NCBI GenBank assembly: GCA_046330135.1
Contig: JAXLTI010000004.1
Location: forward strand, 496,001 to 560,000
DNA length: 64,000 nt
Direction of reading: 5' to 3'
Origin: CAYYFX01 sp046330135
Lineage (GTDB): Bacteria; ARS69
In this document: piece by piece, positions 50,201 through 59,173 of the stretch
Layout: every line of letters begins with the position of its first letter
Numbering within the stretch: position 1 is the first letter of the stretch
The notes under the pieces: model-generated
Databases searched by the model: none
The model's input: only the letters and a program-made list of their open reading frames with translations
Told to the model about the DNA's origin: nothing
Program-made: the position numbers and the translations under genes

Positions 50201-50428
50201 CTTCCGACGCCGTACGGGATGCTGGCCTTCACGATGCGACGCGCGCCGGCCGGCGGGATCGAGACGTCGCTCGACGGCGCGCTGCGCGTGCCGCCGGGAG
50301 GCATCGTCCTTCGCCCGCCGCTCGATCGCCCCGCGCACGAGGCGCTCGTCGACGGCGTCGCGGTGCCGATCGGCGAGGGCGGGGAAGTCGTCGTGCGCAA
50401 GTTGCCGGCACGGGTCATCGTGCGCTGA
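47237..50428 (+). CDS. Secreted multidomain protein with alpha/alpha-barrel; glycosidase candidate
   Basis: 1063 residues. A signal peptide ends about residue 38. Next, about 45-200 is a beta-sandwich with DDFEDPSAWSAHPADGVSLA, resembling CBM11/CIA30-like domains; about 215-330 is an F5/8C discoidin-like domain (AAFDGDPSTTWSPGPADAG). Residues about 330-580 form a supersandwich-like region, and about 610-1063 a six-hairpin barrel with SYARSWIRDGALTASALC, HDSSGELVFLVAETYRYAG and SYWDDFFAYRAFRDAAYLA. The layout suggests a glycoside hydrolase or phosphorylase of unassigned family. It is the last gene of the transporter operon, three bases after the permease stop. Catalytic residues and substrate are unproven. 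Confidence 0.7.
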   Translation: MRVRAMALRARRWPAIALSAAALTAPGGSAPVTAFAAAATKTPATVLVDDFEDPSAWSAHPADGVSLAIGGDAGVHGRALKLDFGFTGGGYAVARKAVALDLPENWEFRFRVKGQCLPNHLEFKLIDSSGENVWWSVRRDFRFPTDWTPFTVKKRQVSFAWGPLGGGEIRHVAAIEIVVTAGKGGKGTVSIDDLELIPLPPPGTRLPAPVITASSARPGHAASAAFDGDPSTTWSPGPADAGAWIALDLGGPHEYGGLALDWAPGRGARGYVVEADDGEGWRELRAVTGGNGGRDYLSLPDGESRRLRLRLTDFDRDAGLREIRVEPVEWSSTREQFFAAIAADAPRGSYPRGISGEQSYWTVVGTDGGGGEALLSEDGALEVGKNGFSLEPFLRLEGRLVTWADVRSEQALQENAYPLPRVTWHGAPVELTVRAFAAGDSSSPWPPLLASYTVANTGERVRRVTLYVAIRPFQVDPPTQFLNNPGGTARIENISRAGDLIHVSDGPDIRTLVPATAFGATTFDGGDIVSDWLRCGRVPEGETVHDDFGAASAALAYSFDLAPGADREIGVCMASHAGLPVPSQAMSRSWYRDEWATRMHVVEIDAPSSAATVVESLRSQLGYILVDRRGPALQPGARSYARSWIRDGALTASALCRLGRAGVARQFLEWYAPYQYENGKVPCVVDSRGADPVPEHDSSGELVFLVAETYRYAGDRALAERMWPQVLRAVAYLDSLRQERRTEEYRTPEKAEFFGILPPSISHEGYSAKPMHSYWDDFFAYRAFRDAAYLAAELGKTDDQARLAALRDEFGADLAASVAAAMRRHKIDYVPGCADLGDFDATSTTIALSPTSAADLLPRDAVERTFERYWQFFRARAAGASWDAFTPYEIRNIGAFVRLGWRERADSLLTYFLAAQRPEGWRQWPEVVWRDRRAPHFLGDLPHTWVGSDYIRSVLDMLAYQREKDDALVIGAGIPARWLAAPGVTVRDLPTPYGMLAFTMRRAPAGGIETSLDGALRVPPGGIVLRPPLDRPAHEALVDGVAVPIGEGGEVVVRKLPARVIVR

Positions 50429-50443
50429 TCGCCGCGGATCGTT

Positions 50444-51838
50444 CTACGCGGAGGCCCGCGACACCGGCGCCGCCCCCAGCGACGCGCCGTTCGTCCGGAT
50501 CACCTCTCGGTAGAAGTGCGCGCTGGACTTCCAGGTCCGCTGCTGCGTCGCGAAGTCCACGTGCACCAGTCCGAAGCGCTTCGTGAAGCCGCAGGACCAC
50601 TCGAAGTTGTCGAGCAGCGACCAGGCGAAGTAGCCGCGAAGGTCCACGCCCTGGGCGATGGCCGCATGCGCCGCACGCAGGTGCTCGCGCAGGTACTCGA
50701 CGCGCAGCGGATCGTCCACTCGATCTCCCGCCGCATGCGGAGGATCGGGGAACGCGGCGCCGTTCTCGGTGATGTACAGCGGCACCTTCCCGTAGCGCTC
50801 GCGGACCCAGAGAAGAACCCGCGTCAGGCTCTGCGCGTGGGATTCCCAGCCCAGCTCGGTGCGTATCGCGTTCAGCTGCGGGACGTTGCTGGCGCGCGTC
50901 GGGAGCGCCGTGTCGTCATGGCGAACGACGCCCCGCGTGTAGTAGTTGATGCCGAGGAAGTCGATCGGCTCGCCGATCGTCTGGAAGTCCCCGTGCGGGT
51001 GCTCGGGCCACGCCTCCCCGAAGATCTCCTCCAGCTCCTCCGGGTAGGCGCCGCGGCGGACGGGCTCGAGATAGCCGCGGTTCATGTACGCGTCCGCGCG
51101 GTTCGTCGCCGCGAGATCCTGCGGCGAATCCGTGGCGGGGTATTTCGGTTCGAGGTTCACCACGAGACCGATCTTCGCCCGCCCCTCCGCTCGGTACGCC
51201 TGCACCGCCGTTCCGTGCGCCAGCAGCAGATGATGCGCCGCGCGCGGCGCTTCGAAGGGGCTGGCGTGACCGGGCGCGTGAACACCGTGGAGATACCCGG
51301 CGTCCACCACCACCCACGGCTCGTTCATCGTGGCCCACATCGGGACGCGATCGCCGAGCGCGCGGAACGCGACGCGCGCGTACTCGGAAAACCACGCGAC
51401 CGCGTCGCGATTGAGCCAGCCGCCCAGATCGTCGAGCGCGGCGGGGGAGTCCCAGTGGAAGAGCGTCACGCAGGGCTGGATCCCGTTCTCGAGCAGGCGA
51501 TCGACGAGGCGGGAGTAGAAGTCCAGTCCGGCGCGGTTCACGCGGCCGCGTCCCTCGGGGAGGATGCGGCTCCACGACAGGCTGAAGCGATACGCGTTCA
51601 GCCCCAGCTCGCGCATGATCGCCACGTCTTCGGCGAAGCGCCGGTAGTGATCGCACGCCACATCGCCGGTGTCGCCGTGCTCGATCCGCCCGGGCGTGTG
51701 CGAGAAGCGGTGCCAGTTGCTCACGCCCGCGCCGTCCGCGAGCGGCGAGCCCTCGATCTGGTACGCCGAGGTTGCGGCTCCCCAGAGGAATCCCGCGGGG
51801 AAGGCACCGCTCGGCGCGCCCGCGCCGTGCGGGCTCAT
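50444..51838 (-). CDS. GH1 beta-glucosidase
   Basis: 464 residues, cytoplasmic, no signal peptide. GH1 signatures are FPAGFLWGAATSAYQIEGS near the start, WATMNEPWVV with the acid/base Glu173, and LYITENGAAF with the nucleophile Glu358; the WSLLDNFEWSCGFTKRFGLVHVD block follows near the C-terminus. It would hydrolyse beta-linked disaccharides such as sophorose to glucose. ATG overlaps the GH94 stop (ATGA), so the two are cotranscribed, and it converges on the secreted multidomain gene with only 15 bases between. Confidence 0.93.
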   Translation of the reverse strand: MSPHGAGAPSGAFPAGFLWGAATSAYQIEGSPLADGAGVSNWHRFSHTPGRIEHGDTGDVACDHYRRFAEDVAIMRELGLNAYRFSLSWSRILPEGRGRVNRAGLDFYSRLVDRLLENGIQPCVTLFHWDSPAALDDLGGWLNRDAVAWFSEYARVAFRALGDRVPMWATMNEPWVVVDAGYLHGVHAPGHASPFEAPRAAHHLLLAHGTAVQAYRAEGRAKIGLVVNLEPKYPATDSPQDLAATNRADAYMNRGYLEPVRRGAYPEELEEIFGEAWPEHPHGDFQTIGEPIDFLGINYYTRGVVRHDDTALPTRASNVPQLNAIRTELGWESHAQSLTRVLLWVRERYGKVPLYITENGAAFPDPPHAAGDRVDDPLRVEYLREHLRAAHAAIAQGVDLRGYFAWSLLDNFEWSCGFTKRFGLVHVDFATQQRTWKSSAHFYREVIRTNGASLGAAPVSRASA

Positions 51839-54800
51839 CGCGTTCCGCCGGTGCGGCCGCGGGGACCGAGGACGATCTCGACCCGGTGCGTCCGACCGTC
51901 GTGGGCGAGGGGCACGAGCGCGGTGCCGTGATCGAGGCGTGCGGTCGCACCGTCCAGCGTGGCGGTCACGACACGCCCGGCGTGCCCTTCGTTGTTGATC
52001 ACGCGGATCTCGTAGCGCGTCTCCTCGCCCGGCCGGCGCCACGTCACGGAGAACTCCGGCCAATCGTCGGGGACGCACGGCGCGATCGCCAGCGCTTCGC
52101 CCGCCACGAGGCGGAGCCCGAGAATCGACTCGACGGTCACGCGGTACATCCAGCCGGCCGAGCCGGTGTACCAGGTCCACCCGCCGCGCCCCACGTGCGG
52201 CGGCTCGCCGTAGATGTCCGCCGCCACGACGTACGGCTCCACTTGATACGTGCGCACGGCGTCCTCCGTCCTCGAGTGCGCGACGGGGCTGAGCCGCTCG
52301 AGAAGCTTGGCCGCGCGATCGTTCCACCGGAGTCCCGCCATCGCCGCGACCACCCACAGCGCGGCGTGGGTGTACTGCCCGCCGTTCTCACGCACCCCGC
52401 GCACGTAGCCCTTGATGTAGCCGGGATCGTGAGGCGTGTTCTCGAAGGGCGGGGTGAGGAGCCTCACGATGCCGTCGTCGTCCGCGACGAGATGCTGCTC
52501 CACGGATCGCATCGCCTGGACCGCGCGCTCGGGCGGCGCGACGCCCGAGATCACCGACCACGCCTGCACCAGCGCGTCGATCTGGCACTCGTCGCTCTCG
52601 CGCGAGCCGAGCGGCGTGCCGTCGTCGTAGTACCCGCGACGGTACCACTCGCCGTCCCACGCCGATCCCTCCACGGCCTCGCGCACGCGTGCGCGATGGG
52701 TCTCGTAGCGTTGCACTCGAGCGGCGTCGGCGCGCTCGCGGCAGAGCGGAAGGAACCGGCCGAGCACGACGTCGAGGAAGAACGCCATCCAGACGCTCTC
52801 GCCGCGGCCGCCGCGCCCCACGCGGTTCATCCCGTCGTTCCAGTCGCCGGCGCCGAACAGGGGCAGTCCGTGCGGCCCGCTCGTCAGCGACCGGTCGAGC
52901 GCGCGGCAGCAGTGCTCGTACAGATCGGCGCGCTCTCCGGCGGCTTCCGGGAGCAGGAAGATCTCGTCCTCGCCCGCGCGCAGCGCGGGAGCGCTCACGA
53001 AGCCGACGCGCTCTCCGAGGATCCCGCGGTCGCCCGTGGCCGCCACGTAATCCGCCGTCACGAGCGGGAGCCAGAGGAGGTCGTCGGCGAAGCGAGTACG
53101 AATCCCGCGACCGGCCGGCGGGTGCCACCAGTGCAGGACGTCGCCTTCGACGAACTGGTGCGCCGCATGCAGGAGGATCTGCGCGCGGGTCCGCTCGGGT
53201 GAGAGCCACACGAGCGCGGCGGCGTCCTGCAGTTGATCGCGGAAGCCGAAGGCGCCGCCCGATTGGTACAGCGCCGTGCGTCCCCACAGTCGGCACGAGA
53301 CCGTCTGGTACGCCAGCCATCCGTTCACGAGCACGTCGAGCGCGCGGGAGGGCGTCTCGATCCGCAGCCCGCCGAAGTCCTTCGACCAGAGCTGTCGAAC
53401 GTCGGCGAGCGCGCTTGCCGCGGCGCCGGGCGCCGCGTAGCGGTCGATCAGCGACCGGGCCTCCGCGTCGCCCTGGCCTTCCCCGAGAAGGAACGTCACT
53501 TCCGCGGAGGCTCCCGTCGCCAGCTCCAGCACGACCTGCTGCGCGAAGCAGGGATCCAGGCCGGCGCCCACGCGTCCGTCCAGCGGCGCCGATGACCGGA
53601 GCGCGGCAGGATCGGAGGGACAGCCGCCCCATCCGAGGAAGGTCGCGCGGTCCGCCGTGACGTGCACGGAGCGGACGGTGCCGGTCGCCACGGCCGCGAA
53701 CGCCACGCCGGCAGCGAAATCGTCGGCGAGTCGATTCCTCGCGAAGAGCCGCCCCGGAACCGCATCGACCTCCGTATCGACCTCCGAGACCACGTGCGCC
53801 GCGTCGTCCTCGGGAAGAACGCCGAGGACCAGCCGCGAGTACGCGAAGAGCGAGAGCCGGCGCGGCCGCGCGCCGCGGTTCGTCACGCGCAGGGTGGTGA
53901 TCTTCACGGGATCGTGCCGCGGCACGAAGAGCGTCGTCTCCGTCTCGAGGTCCTCGCCGAGGTGCCGGCAACGCGTGTAGCCGAGGCCGTGGCGTACTTC
54001 GTAATCCCCGTCGCGCGGCGCGGGCCCCGGCAGCGGGGACCAGAATGCGCCGGTCTCGTCGTCGCGGACATAGAGCGCTTCGCCGTGCGGGTCCAGAAGG
54101 GGATCGTTGTACCAAGGCGTGAGTCGGTGCTCACGACTGTTCCCGCTCCAGGTGTTGCCGGCGCCCGTCTCGCTGACCAGGAACCCGAAGCCCTCGTTCG
54201 CCACGACGTTGATCCACGGCCGCGGAGGTCGGCGAAGCAGGCGCCCGTCGCGACACGTCAGAGGGATCACGTACTCGCGGCCGTCCTCCGCGAAGCCGCC
54301 GAAGCCGTTGAAGAGCTCCAACGTCGCTGTGGGCGCGCGTTCGGGGCCGAGCCTCTCCTGCGTCGCGGTGTCCGCGGGCGGAGGCCCGTGCCCCTCCTTC
54401 GCGCTCGCTGCAGCGGCTCCAGCGCACGGGACCTCGCCACAGACGGCTCCCGCGGCCGGCGCAGGCGAAGCGGGCGCCGACAGATCCTGGAGCGCATCGG
54501 TCACGACGAGGCGCGCGACGGCGTCGACGAGGTCCACCCGGCCGCTCGACAGATCGGCGCGCGCGAGGAACCGGGCCGGCGCCGAGTCGTTCCCCACGAC
54601 CACGCCGCCACCCCCTTCGCGATGTCCGAGGACGATCGCCTGGACCGGCAGACCGCGCATCCGCCAGTACGTCGCGGCTCGGAGGAACTCCTCCTCGACG
54701 GAACGGCCGTTCGTTCCTTCGGCATGGAGGACCGCGAGCACTGCACCCCGCGGAATCCCGAAGCGCGCGAGGTCGCCCGGAGAGCCCGCGGCCCGCGCCA

Positions 54801-55806
54801 GCGTGGACGCGTCGGCGCGCAACGCCGGGTGGCGGTACAGCATCGCGGCGGCCAGGGACTGGAAGTACTCCGCTTCGCTCTCCGTGATCCCCGCTTCCCG
54901 ACAGACGTCGCGCTCGCTCCGTGCGGCTGCCTCGAACGCCGCGTCCACGGCCCCGCGCCGTGCGAACCTTTCGCAAATCCCCAGCGCGTCGCGTCGCTCC
55001 GCTGCGACACCGAGCAGGAACGTCGCTTGCGCGGTCTCTCCGGGCCCCAGCGTCACCACGTCGCGCAAGCTCGCCACGGGATCGAGGACGTTGCCCTCCG
55101 TTCCCGCGAAAGGCTCCCGGTGGGTCAGAGCAGCCGGCGCCGCCTTGGTGCCGCCGCGGCCGAGGAAGCGCTCACGACTCGTCTCGAACGAGGGATCGCG
55201 CTCGAGCAAGGCATGAACCATCCAAGGATGCGCCTCCCCGTCCGCGCGCGGGCGCCGCCGAGCGAGGATGGCCCGGCTCGCGCGCACCTGCTCCGTCTGG
55301 ACGAAGAGCTTCGAGAAGCCGGGGTGCGAGGCGTGCGCGCGCGGGTCGTGAAGGACGATCTCGGCGAGCGTCGTCAGCTCGATCTCACGCCGCCGCGCCG
55401 AGCGGTTGAGGAGGGTGATGCGCCGGATCTCGACGGGTTCGTCCGGGGCCACGCAGATCGCGAGGCGGGTCGAGATGCCCCGGCACTCGCGGACGATCTG
55501 GAGCGTTCCCGGGCTCCACTGGACCTCGTAGCCCTCGTCGGCGCACGGAACCGGACGTCGGCCCGCCGACCAGAAGGAGCCCGTGGCGAGGTCCCGGACA
55601 TAGACGAACAGCCCGTCGTCGTCCTCGATGGCGTCGCCGGAGAAGCTCGTCAGGGCGTGCCGATCCCACCACGAGCCCCCGGTGCCGGCGTCGGAAACGA
55701 GGACGCGGTAGGCGCCGTTGGAAAGGAAACGGGCCGCGGGGGCCCGTCCGCCGGCGGCACCCAACAGGGCGGCCTTCGGCAAAGCGCTCTTCACGGGGGT
55801 CGGCAC
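51835..55806 (-). CDS. GH94 phosphorylase resembling the C-terminal half of cyclic glucan synthase (NdvB)
   Basis: 1323 residues, no signal peptide. Residues about 1-420 carry an NdvB-like GT36/GH94 beta-sandwich unit, and about 480-1323 a complete second GH94 unit with beta-sandwich, linker and alpha/alpha barrel. The general acid lies in GDWNDGMN at 987-994 (Asp991); FGFRDQLQDAAALVWLSP and LHWWHPPAGRGIRTRFADD are further GH94 signatures. Unlike NdvB there is no N-terminal GT84 or membrane part, so it should act as a phosphorylase, for example 1,2-beta-oligoglucan phosphorylase making Glc-1-P. GTG start at 55806 or a GTG at 55794. Confidence 0.85.
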   Translation of the reverse strand: MPTPVKSALPKAALLGAAGGRAPAARFLSNGAYRVLVSDAGTGGSWWDRHALTSFSGDAIEDDDGLFVYVRDLATGSFWSAGRRPVPCADEGYEVQWSPGTLQIVRECRGISTRLAICVAPDEPVEIRRITLLNRSARRREIELTTLAEIVLHDPRAHASHPGFSKLFVQTEQVRASRAILARRRPRADGEAHPWMVHALLERDPSFETSRERFLGRGGTKAAPAALTHREPFAGTEGNVLDPVASLRDVVTLGPGETAQATFLLGVAAERRDALGICERFARRGAVDAAFEAAARSERDVCREAGITESEAEYFQSLAAAMLYRHPALRADASTLARAAGSPGDLARFGIPRGAVLAVLHAEGTNGRSVEEEFLRAATYWRMRGLPVQAIVLGHREGGGGVVVGNDSAPARFLARADLSSGRVDLVDAVARLVVTDALQDLSAPASPAPAAGAVCGEVPCAGAAAASAKEGHGPPPADTATQERLGPERAPTATLELFNGFGGFAEDGREYVIPLTCRDGRLLRRPPRPWINVVANEGFGFLVSETGAGNTWSGNSREHRLTPWYNDPLLDPHGEALYVRDDETGAFWSPLPGPAPRDGDYEVRHGLGYTRCRHLGEDLETETTLFVPRHDPVKITTLRVTNRGARPRRLSLFAYSRLVLGVLPEDDAAHVVSEVDTEVDAVPGRLFARNRLADDFAAGVAFAAVATGTVRSVHVTADRATFLGWGGCPSDPAALRSSAPLDGRVGAGLDPCFAQQVVLELATGASAEVTFLLGEGQGDAEARSLIDRYAAPGAAASALADVRQLWSKDFGGLRIETPSRALDVLVNGWLAYQTVSCRLWGRTALYQSGGAFGFRDQLQDAAALVWLSPERTRAQILLHAAHQFVEGDVLHWWHPPAGRGIRTRFADDLLWLPLVTADYVAATGDRGILGERVGFVSAPALRAGEDEIFLLPEAAGERADLYEHCCRALDRSLTSGPHGLPLFGAGDWNDGMNRVGRGGRGESVWMAFFLDVVLGRFLPLCRERADAARVQRYETHRARVREAVEGSAWDGEWYRRGYYDDGTPLGSRESDECQIDALVQAWSVISGVAPPERAVQAMRSVEQHLVADDDGIVRLLTPPFENTPHDPGYIKGYVRGVRENGGQYTHAALWVVAAMAGLRWNDRAAKLLERLSPVAHSRTEDAVRTYQVEPYVVAADIYGEPPHVGRGGWTWYTGSAGWMYRVTVESILGLRLVAGEALAIAPCVPDDWPEFSVTWRRPGEETRYEIRVINNEGHAGRVVTATLDGATARLDHGTALVPLAHDGRTHRVEIVLGPRGRTGGTR

Positions 55807-56119
55807 CGCGGTCGCTGGACCTCGAGAGCCCTGCGCCTGAAGGCGGCGAGCTCGGTCATGGGGTCGGGTCTGCCCAGGCTATGCCCGCGGCGCCCGCCGC
55901 TCAAGGGGTACGCGCGCCGGCCGGCCGCCGGCGTTCTTCGCCGCGGCTCCCGCCCCCGGGGCCGCATCGGCGTCGAATCCACGCCTTCGGGGCGAATTTC
56001 CGGGGCCGCGGCATCGCGGTTCTTGACCCGGCACGCCGATTTCGTGTAAGCGTTTACACAGGCTCCCGAGAGGATCCCCCGAGCCTCCCCCGGACTCCCG
56101 AAAAGCGAGGAGGCAGCGC
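55807..56119. other. Divergent GH94-lacI intergenic region
   Basis: These 313 bases separate the divergent GH94 and LacI genes. They contain a GC-rich 150-base stretch with GCCGGCC-type palindromes and, near the lacI side, a promoter-operator (56023-56059). GAGGAGG about 8 bases before the lacI ATG is a strong ribosome-binding site. No small ORF is convincing. Confidence 0.5.
56023..56059 (+). promoter_or_regulatory. Candidate promoter overlapping a LacI-type operator
   Basis: TTGACC at 56023-56028 is a plausible -35, with TGTAAG at 56045-56050 as a weak -10 after a 16-base spacer. The operator GTGTAAGCGTTTACAC at 56044-56059 is a near-perfect palindrome with one mismatched pair and the AAnCGnTT core, and it covers the -10. 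This position fits repression of lacI (autoregulation) and, with a divergent promoter, of the GH94-GH1 unit. Confidence 0.75.
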
Positions 56120-57184
56120 ATGGCCACGATTCACGACGTCGCTCAACTCGCCGACGTCTCGATCGCGACCGTGTCGCGCGTGCTCAACGGGAACCTGCGC
56201 GTGAGCGAGCAATCGCGGCAGCGCGTGATGGCCGCCGCGAGCCAGCTCGACTACTGGCCCAACGGGACCGCCCGCAGTCTCACCACTCGCAGCACTCGCG
56301 TCCTCGGGGTCCTTCTGCCCGACCTGTACGGGGAGTTTTTCTCCGAGGTGATCCGCGGCATCGATCAAGCCGCGCGAGCGGAGACGCTCCAGGTCCTTCT
56401 GTCCAGCTCGCACGCGAACACCGAGGCCGTGCTCGCCGCGGCCCGCTCGATGCGCGGACGGATCGACGGGCTCATCATGATGACGCCGGACGTGGAGTCG
56501 GCCGGCGCGGTCGAGCTGATCCAGCGTCGTTTCCCCGTCGTCCTGTTGAATCCGCGGTCCCCGGTCGCCGGCACCGACGCGGTCTCCATCGCGAACTTCG
56601 AGGGGGCGCGCGCCGTGACGCAACACCTGCTGGATCTCGGTCACACGGCGATCGCGACGATCCGCGGACCCGTGGGGAACGTCGACTCCGACGAGCGCCT
56701 CCGGGGGTACCATCAGGCGTTCCGCGACGCCGGGCTCGAGACGCCGCGGTCGTTGGAGCTTCCCGGCGATTTCACGGAAGTATCCGGCTACCGGCTCGCC
56801 GCCGAGCTGCTGCAACGGAAGCCCCGCCCCACCGCCGTCTTCGCCGCCAACGACTCCATGGCCATCGGCCTCCTCAGCGCGCTCGGCTCCCTCGGGGTCG
56901 GCGTGCCGGGAGACCTCTCCGTCGTCGGCTTCGACGACATCGCGATCGCCCGATACATGAACCCGCCCCTCACCACGGTGCGCGTCGACGCGTACGGGCT
57001 CGGTCAGCAGGCCGTCCGCCTGATGACGACCCGCGCGCAGGCGCCGGCGTCCGTCCCTTCTCGTCACGCAGTGCTTCCCGCCCCCCTCGTCGTGCGTCGC
57101 TCGTGCGGGTCTCCCGCCGCCGAGAGCGCCCCGATCGGTCATCCGTCGGCGGAAAGCGTTGGACCGGTCCATCCCGCCCGGTAG
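56120..57184 (+). CDS. LacI-family transcriptional regulator
   Basis: 354 residues. The helix-turn-helix is at the N-terminus (TIHDVAQLADVSIATVSRVL, residues 3-22) followed by the hinge helix region with NGTARSLTTRSTRVLGVLLPD. The effector domain is a type I periplasmic-binding fold (GRIDGLIMMTPDVES, AVFAANDSMAIGLLSAL, VVGFDDIAIARYMNPPLTTV). It probably binds the operator just upstream and responds to a glucan-derived sugar. The C-terminal 35 residues after VRRSCG are disordered-looking. The CBM9-like gene follows 9 bases downstream. Confidence 0.92.
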   Translation: MATIHDVAQLADVSIATVSRVLNGNLRVSEQSRQRVMAAASQLDYWPNGTARSLTTRSTRVLGVLLPDLYGEFFSEVIRGIDQAARAETLQVLLSSSHANTEAVLAAARSMRGRIDGLIMMTPDVESAGAVELIQRRFPVVLLNPRSPVAGTDAVSIANFEGARAVTQHLLDLGHTAIATIRGPVGNVDSDERLRGYHQAFRDAGLETPRSLELPGDFTEVSGYRLAAELLQRKPRPTAVFAANDSMAIGLLSALGSLGVGVPGDLSVVGFDDIAIARYMNPPLTTVRVDAYGLGQQAVRLMTTRAQAPASVPSRHAVLPAPLVVRRSCGSPAAESAPIGHPSAESVGPVHPAR

Positions 57185-57193
57185 GAGGCCCCC

Positions 57194-59083
57194 ATGAAGC
57201 AGCGACTTGCCGTCATCATGCTCGTCACCCTGGCCCTTCGTGCCGTCCTGCCGGCGGTTGCGGCGGCGGCGCCGGAAGACGTGATCTGGGCGCGCCGCAC
57301 GACGAGCCCGATCACCCTGGACGGCGTGCTCAACGAGCCGGCCTGGGCGAAAGCCGAATCGGTCGCCGTCGTGTACGGACGGGACGCCGGCGTTCCGGGG
57401 AGCGGTTGGAAGGTCGAGGCGGGCGCGTTCGTCGCCACGGACTCGACGAAGGCCGTCTTCAAGTTCCTGGTCGTGGGCAACCAGCTGTACTTCGCCGCGA
57501 CCGTGAAGGACTCCTCCGTCGGCGGGTCCGCCAGCTTCAACCGCTTCGACGGCTTCCTCATGTCGATCAAGGACCATTCGTCCACGGCCAACCCCAAGCC
57601 GCCCACGGAGTACTTCTACTCGTGGTGGTATCCGCTGCTGACGGACCCGCAGCCGCCCGGACAGCTCCCGCGGTTCAAGGGACGCTGGGCGAACGACTCC
57701 ACGACCGTCCCGCGGGACTCCACGCAGATCGCCAACTGGGACGCGATGACCGTCGTCCACGGCCAGTCGAACAACGACGCGGTGATCGACCAGGGCTACA
57801 CGGTGGAGATGCGCTTCAACCTCACGCCGATGGGCTACGACGTGACCCAGGCGAGGGGTGACACCGTCGAGTGGAACATCGCCATCTACGACACGGATTG
57901 GTTCTGGCCCTACGACGCGTTGAAGTTCTACTGCAACCGCGTGTGGTGGCAGTCCCCGTGGGGCTCCGACGCGTGGTACGACGAAGTGCGAATCCACGCG
58001 CGCCCCGACGTGACCGTCGACTCCGGCGCGCTCCCCGCCGTGAACCAGGAGCTCTCGATCCCGGAGCTCGCCGGCGCCGCCCCCACCATCAACGGGACGC
58101 TGACGGAGCCGGTCTGGAGCGACCCTCGGATCTACTCGTTCGACATCCGCTACAACGACAATGCGCTCCGCCAGACGTATCCGGGCGTCGGCCCGTACCG
58201 AGCCGGCCAGTACCAGCCCACGGTGAACGGCGGGACGGCGGACGTCGTGGACCCGGGCGACGCCACGGTCAAGATGTTCTACAAGGGAACGGATCTCTAT
58301 CTCGGCTTCGACGTCCGTGATCGCGTGGTGCAGTACCACCCCTCGTTCGATCGCTGGGACGGCTTCATCGTCACGATGAACGACAAGGTGGCGCGCGGGA
58401 CGGACAACCAGCTGCTCGGCTACCGGCTCTCGTTCCAGGTGGCGCAGAACGGGACGGCGCTGCCGCAGGACGATCTCGCCTCGTTCGTGACCGCGGGGAA
58501 CGCGCAGATCGCTCTGGCGCTGAAGCCGGGCACGGTGGTGGACACGCTGGGGACCACGCCGGACACGGGCTACACCGCGGAGCTCCGCCTCAGTCTGCCG
58601 GCCCTCGGATTCCCGGCCGGGCTGGGCGACCACATCGCCTGGATCGGAGTGAACCTCCTCGACGGAGACTCGTTCCTGCCGGTGACCGACAGCTACGGGA
58701 CGCGCACGTGGTGGTTCCGCCAGTACCAAGGCGACTGCTGCCCGGCGCGCGCGCTCCTCGCGCCGCTCACGGCCGTCGCGGCCCAGACGATCTCGGAGAG
58801 GCCGCGAGAATACGTGACCCGAGCGTTCCCGAACCCGTCGGCGCAACCGACGATCCAGTACGCGCTGCCTCAGCCGGGACAAGTCTCCCTGGAGCTCTAC
58901 GACGTCTCCGGACGTCTCGTGGCAAGCCGGGGCCTCGGGCTCCACAGCCCGGGCACTTGGGAGACGTCCGTCGACGGCGCCGGGATGGCGGCGGGCGTGT
59001 ACTTCTATCGCTTGAGACTCACCGACCCCGAGAGCGGCTCGACCCGTGCCACGCTCCAGGGGAAGATCGTGCTGATGAAGTGA
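57194..59083 (+). CDS. Secreted protein with two CBM9-like domains and a sorting tail
   Basis: 629 residues. A signal peptide (about 1-26) precedes two related beta-sandwich units, about 28-270 and 290-520, each starting with the CBM9/DOMON-like pattern (SPITLDGVLNEPAWAKAES and APTINGTLTEPVWSDPRIY) and containing a FNRFDGFLMSI or FDRWDGFIVTM strand. The last 90 residues are an FlgD-like sorting tail: PNPSAQPTIQYALPQPGQ, LYDVSGRLVASR and GVYFYRLRL. It may display a glucan-binding surface. AGGAGG before ATG 57194 and a nine-base gap to lacI suggest cotranscription. Confidence 0.78.
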   Translation: MKQRLAVIMLVTLALRAVLPAVAAAAPEDVIWARRTTSPITLDGVLNEPAWAKAESVAVVYGRDAGVPGSGWKVEAGAFVATDSTKAVFKFLVVGNQLYFAATVKDSSVGGSASFNRFDGFLMSIKDHSSTANPKPPTEYFYSWWYPLLTDPQPPGQLPRFKGRWANDSTTVPRDSTQIANWDAMTVVHGQSNNDAVIDQGYTVEMRFNLTPMGYDVTQARGDTVEWNIAIYDTDWFWPYDALKFYCNRVWWQSPWGSDAWYDEVRIHARPDVTVDSGALPAVNQELSIPELAGAAPTINGTLTEPVWSDPRIYSFDIRYNDNALRQTYPGVGPYRAGQYQPTVNGGTADVVDPGDATVKMFYKGTDLYLGFDVRDRVVQYHPSFDRWDGFIVTMNDKVARGTDNQLLGYRLSFQVAQNGTALPQDDLASFVTAGNAQIALALKPGTVVDTLGTTPDTGYTAELRLSLPALGFPAGLGDHIAWIGVNLLDGDSFLPVTDSYGTRTWWFRQYQGDCCPARALLAPLTAVAAQTISERPREYVTRAFPNPSAQPTIQYALPQPGQVSLELYDVSGRLVASRGLGLHSPGTWETSVDGAGMAAGVYFYRLRLTDPESGSTRATLQGKIVLMK

Positions 59084-59173
59084 TCGTGACGGACCATGCG
59101 TGACCGTGGCGCGACCGGGCGGGGGCATCCCCTCCGTCCGGCGCGCGCCGCGGCGTACGGAGGATGACGACCG

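Noticed and set aside
51835..55806. Full cyclic beta-1,2-glucan synthase (NdvB)
   Set aside because: The GT84 glucosyltransferase and membrane segments are absent, so a biosynthetic NdvB role is unlikely.
57155..57175. GGAAAGCGTTGGAC as a third LacI operator
   Set aside because: Only one half keeps the AAnCG pattern; the other half does not match, and it lies inside the lacI coding region.
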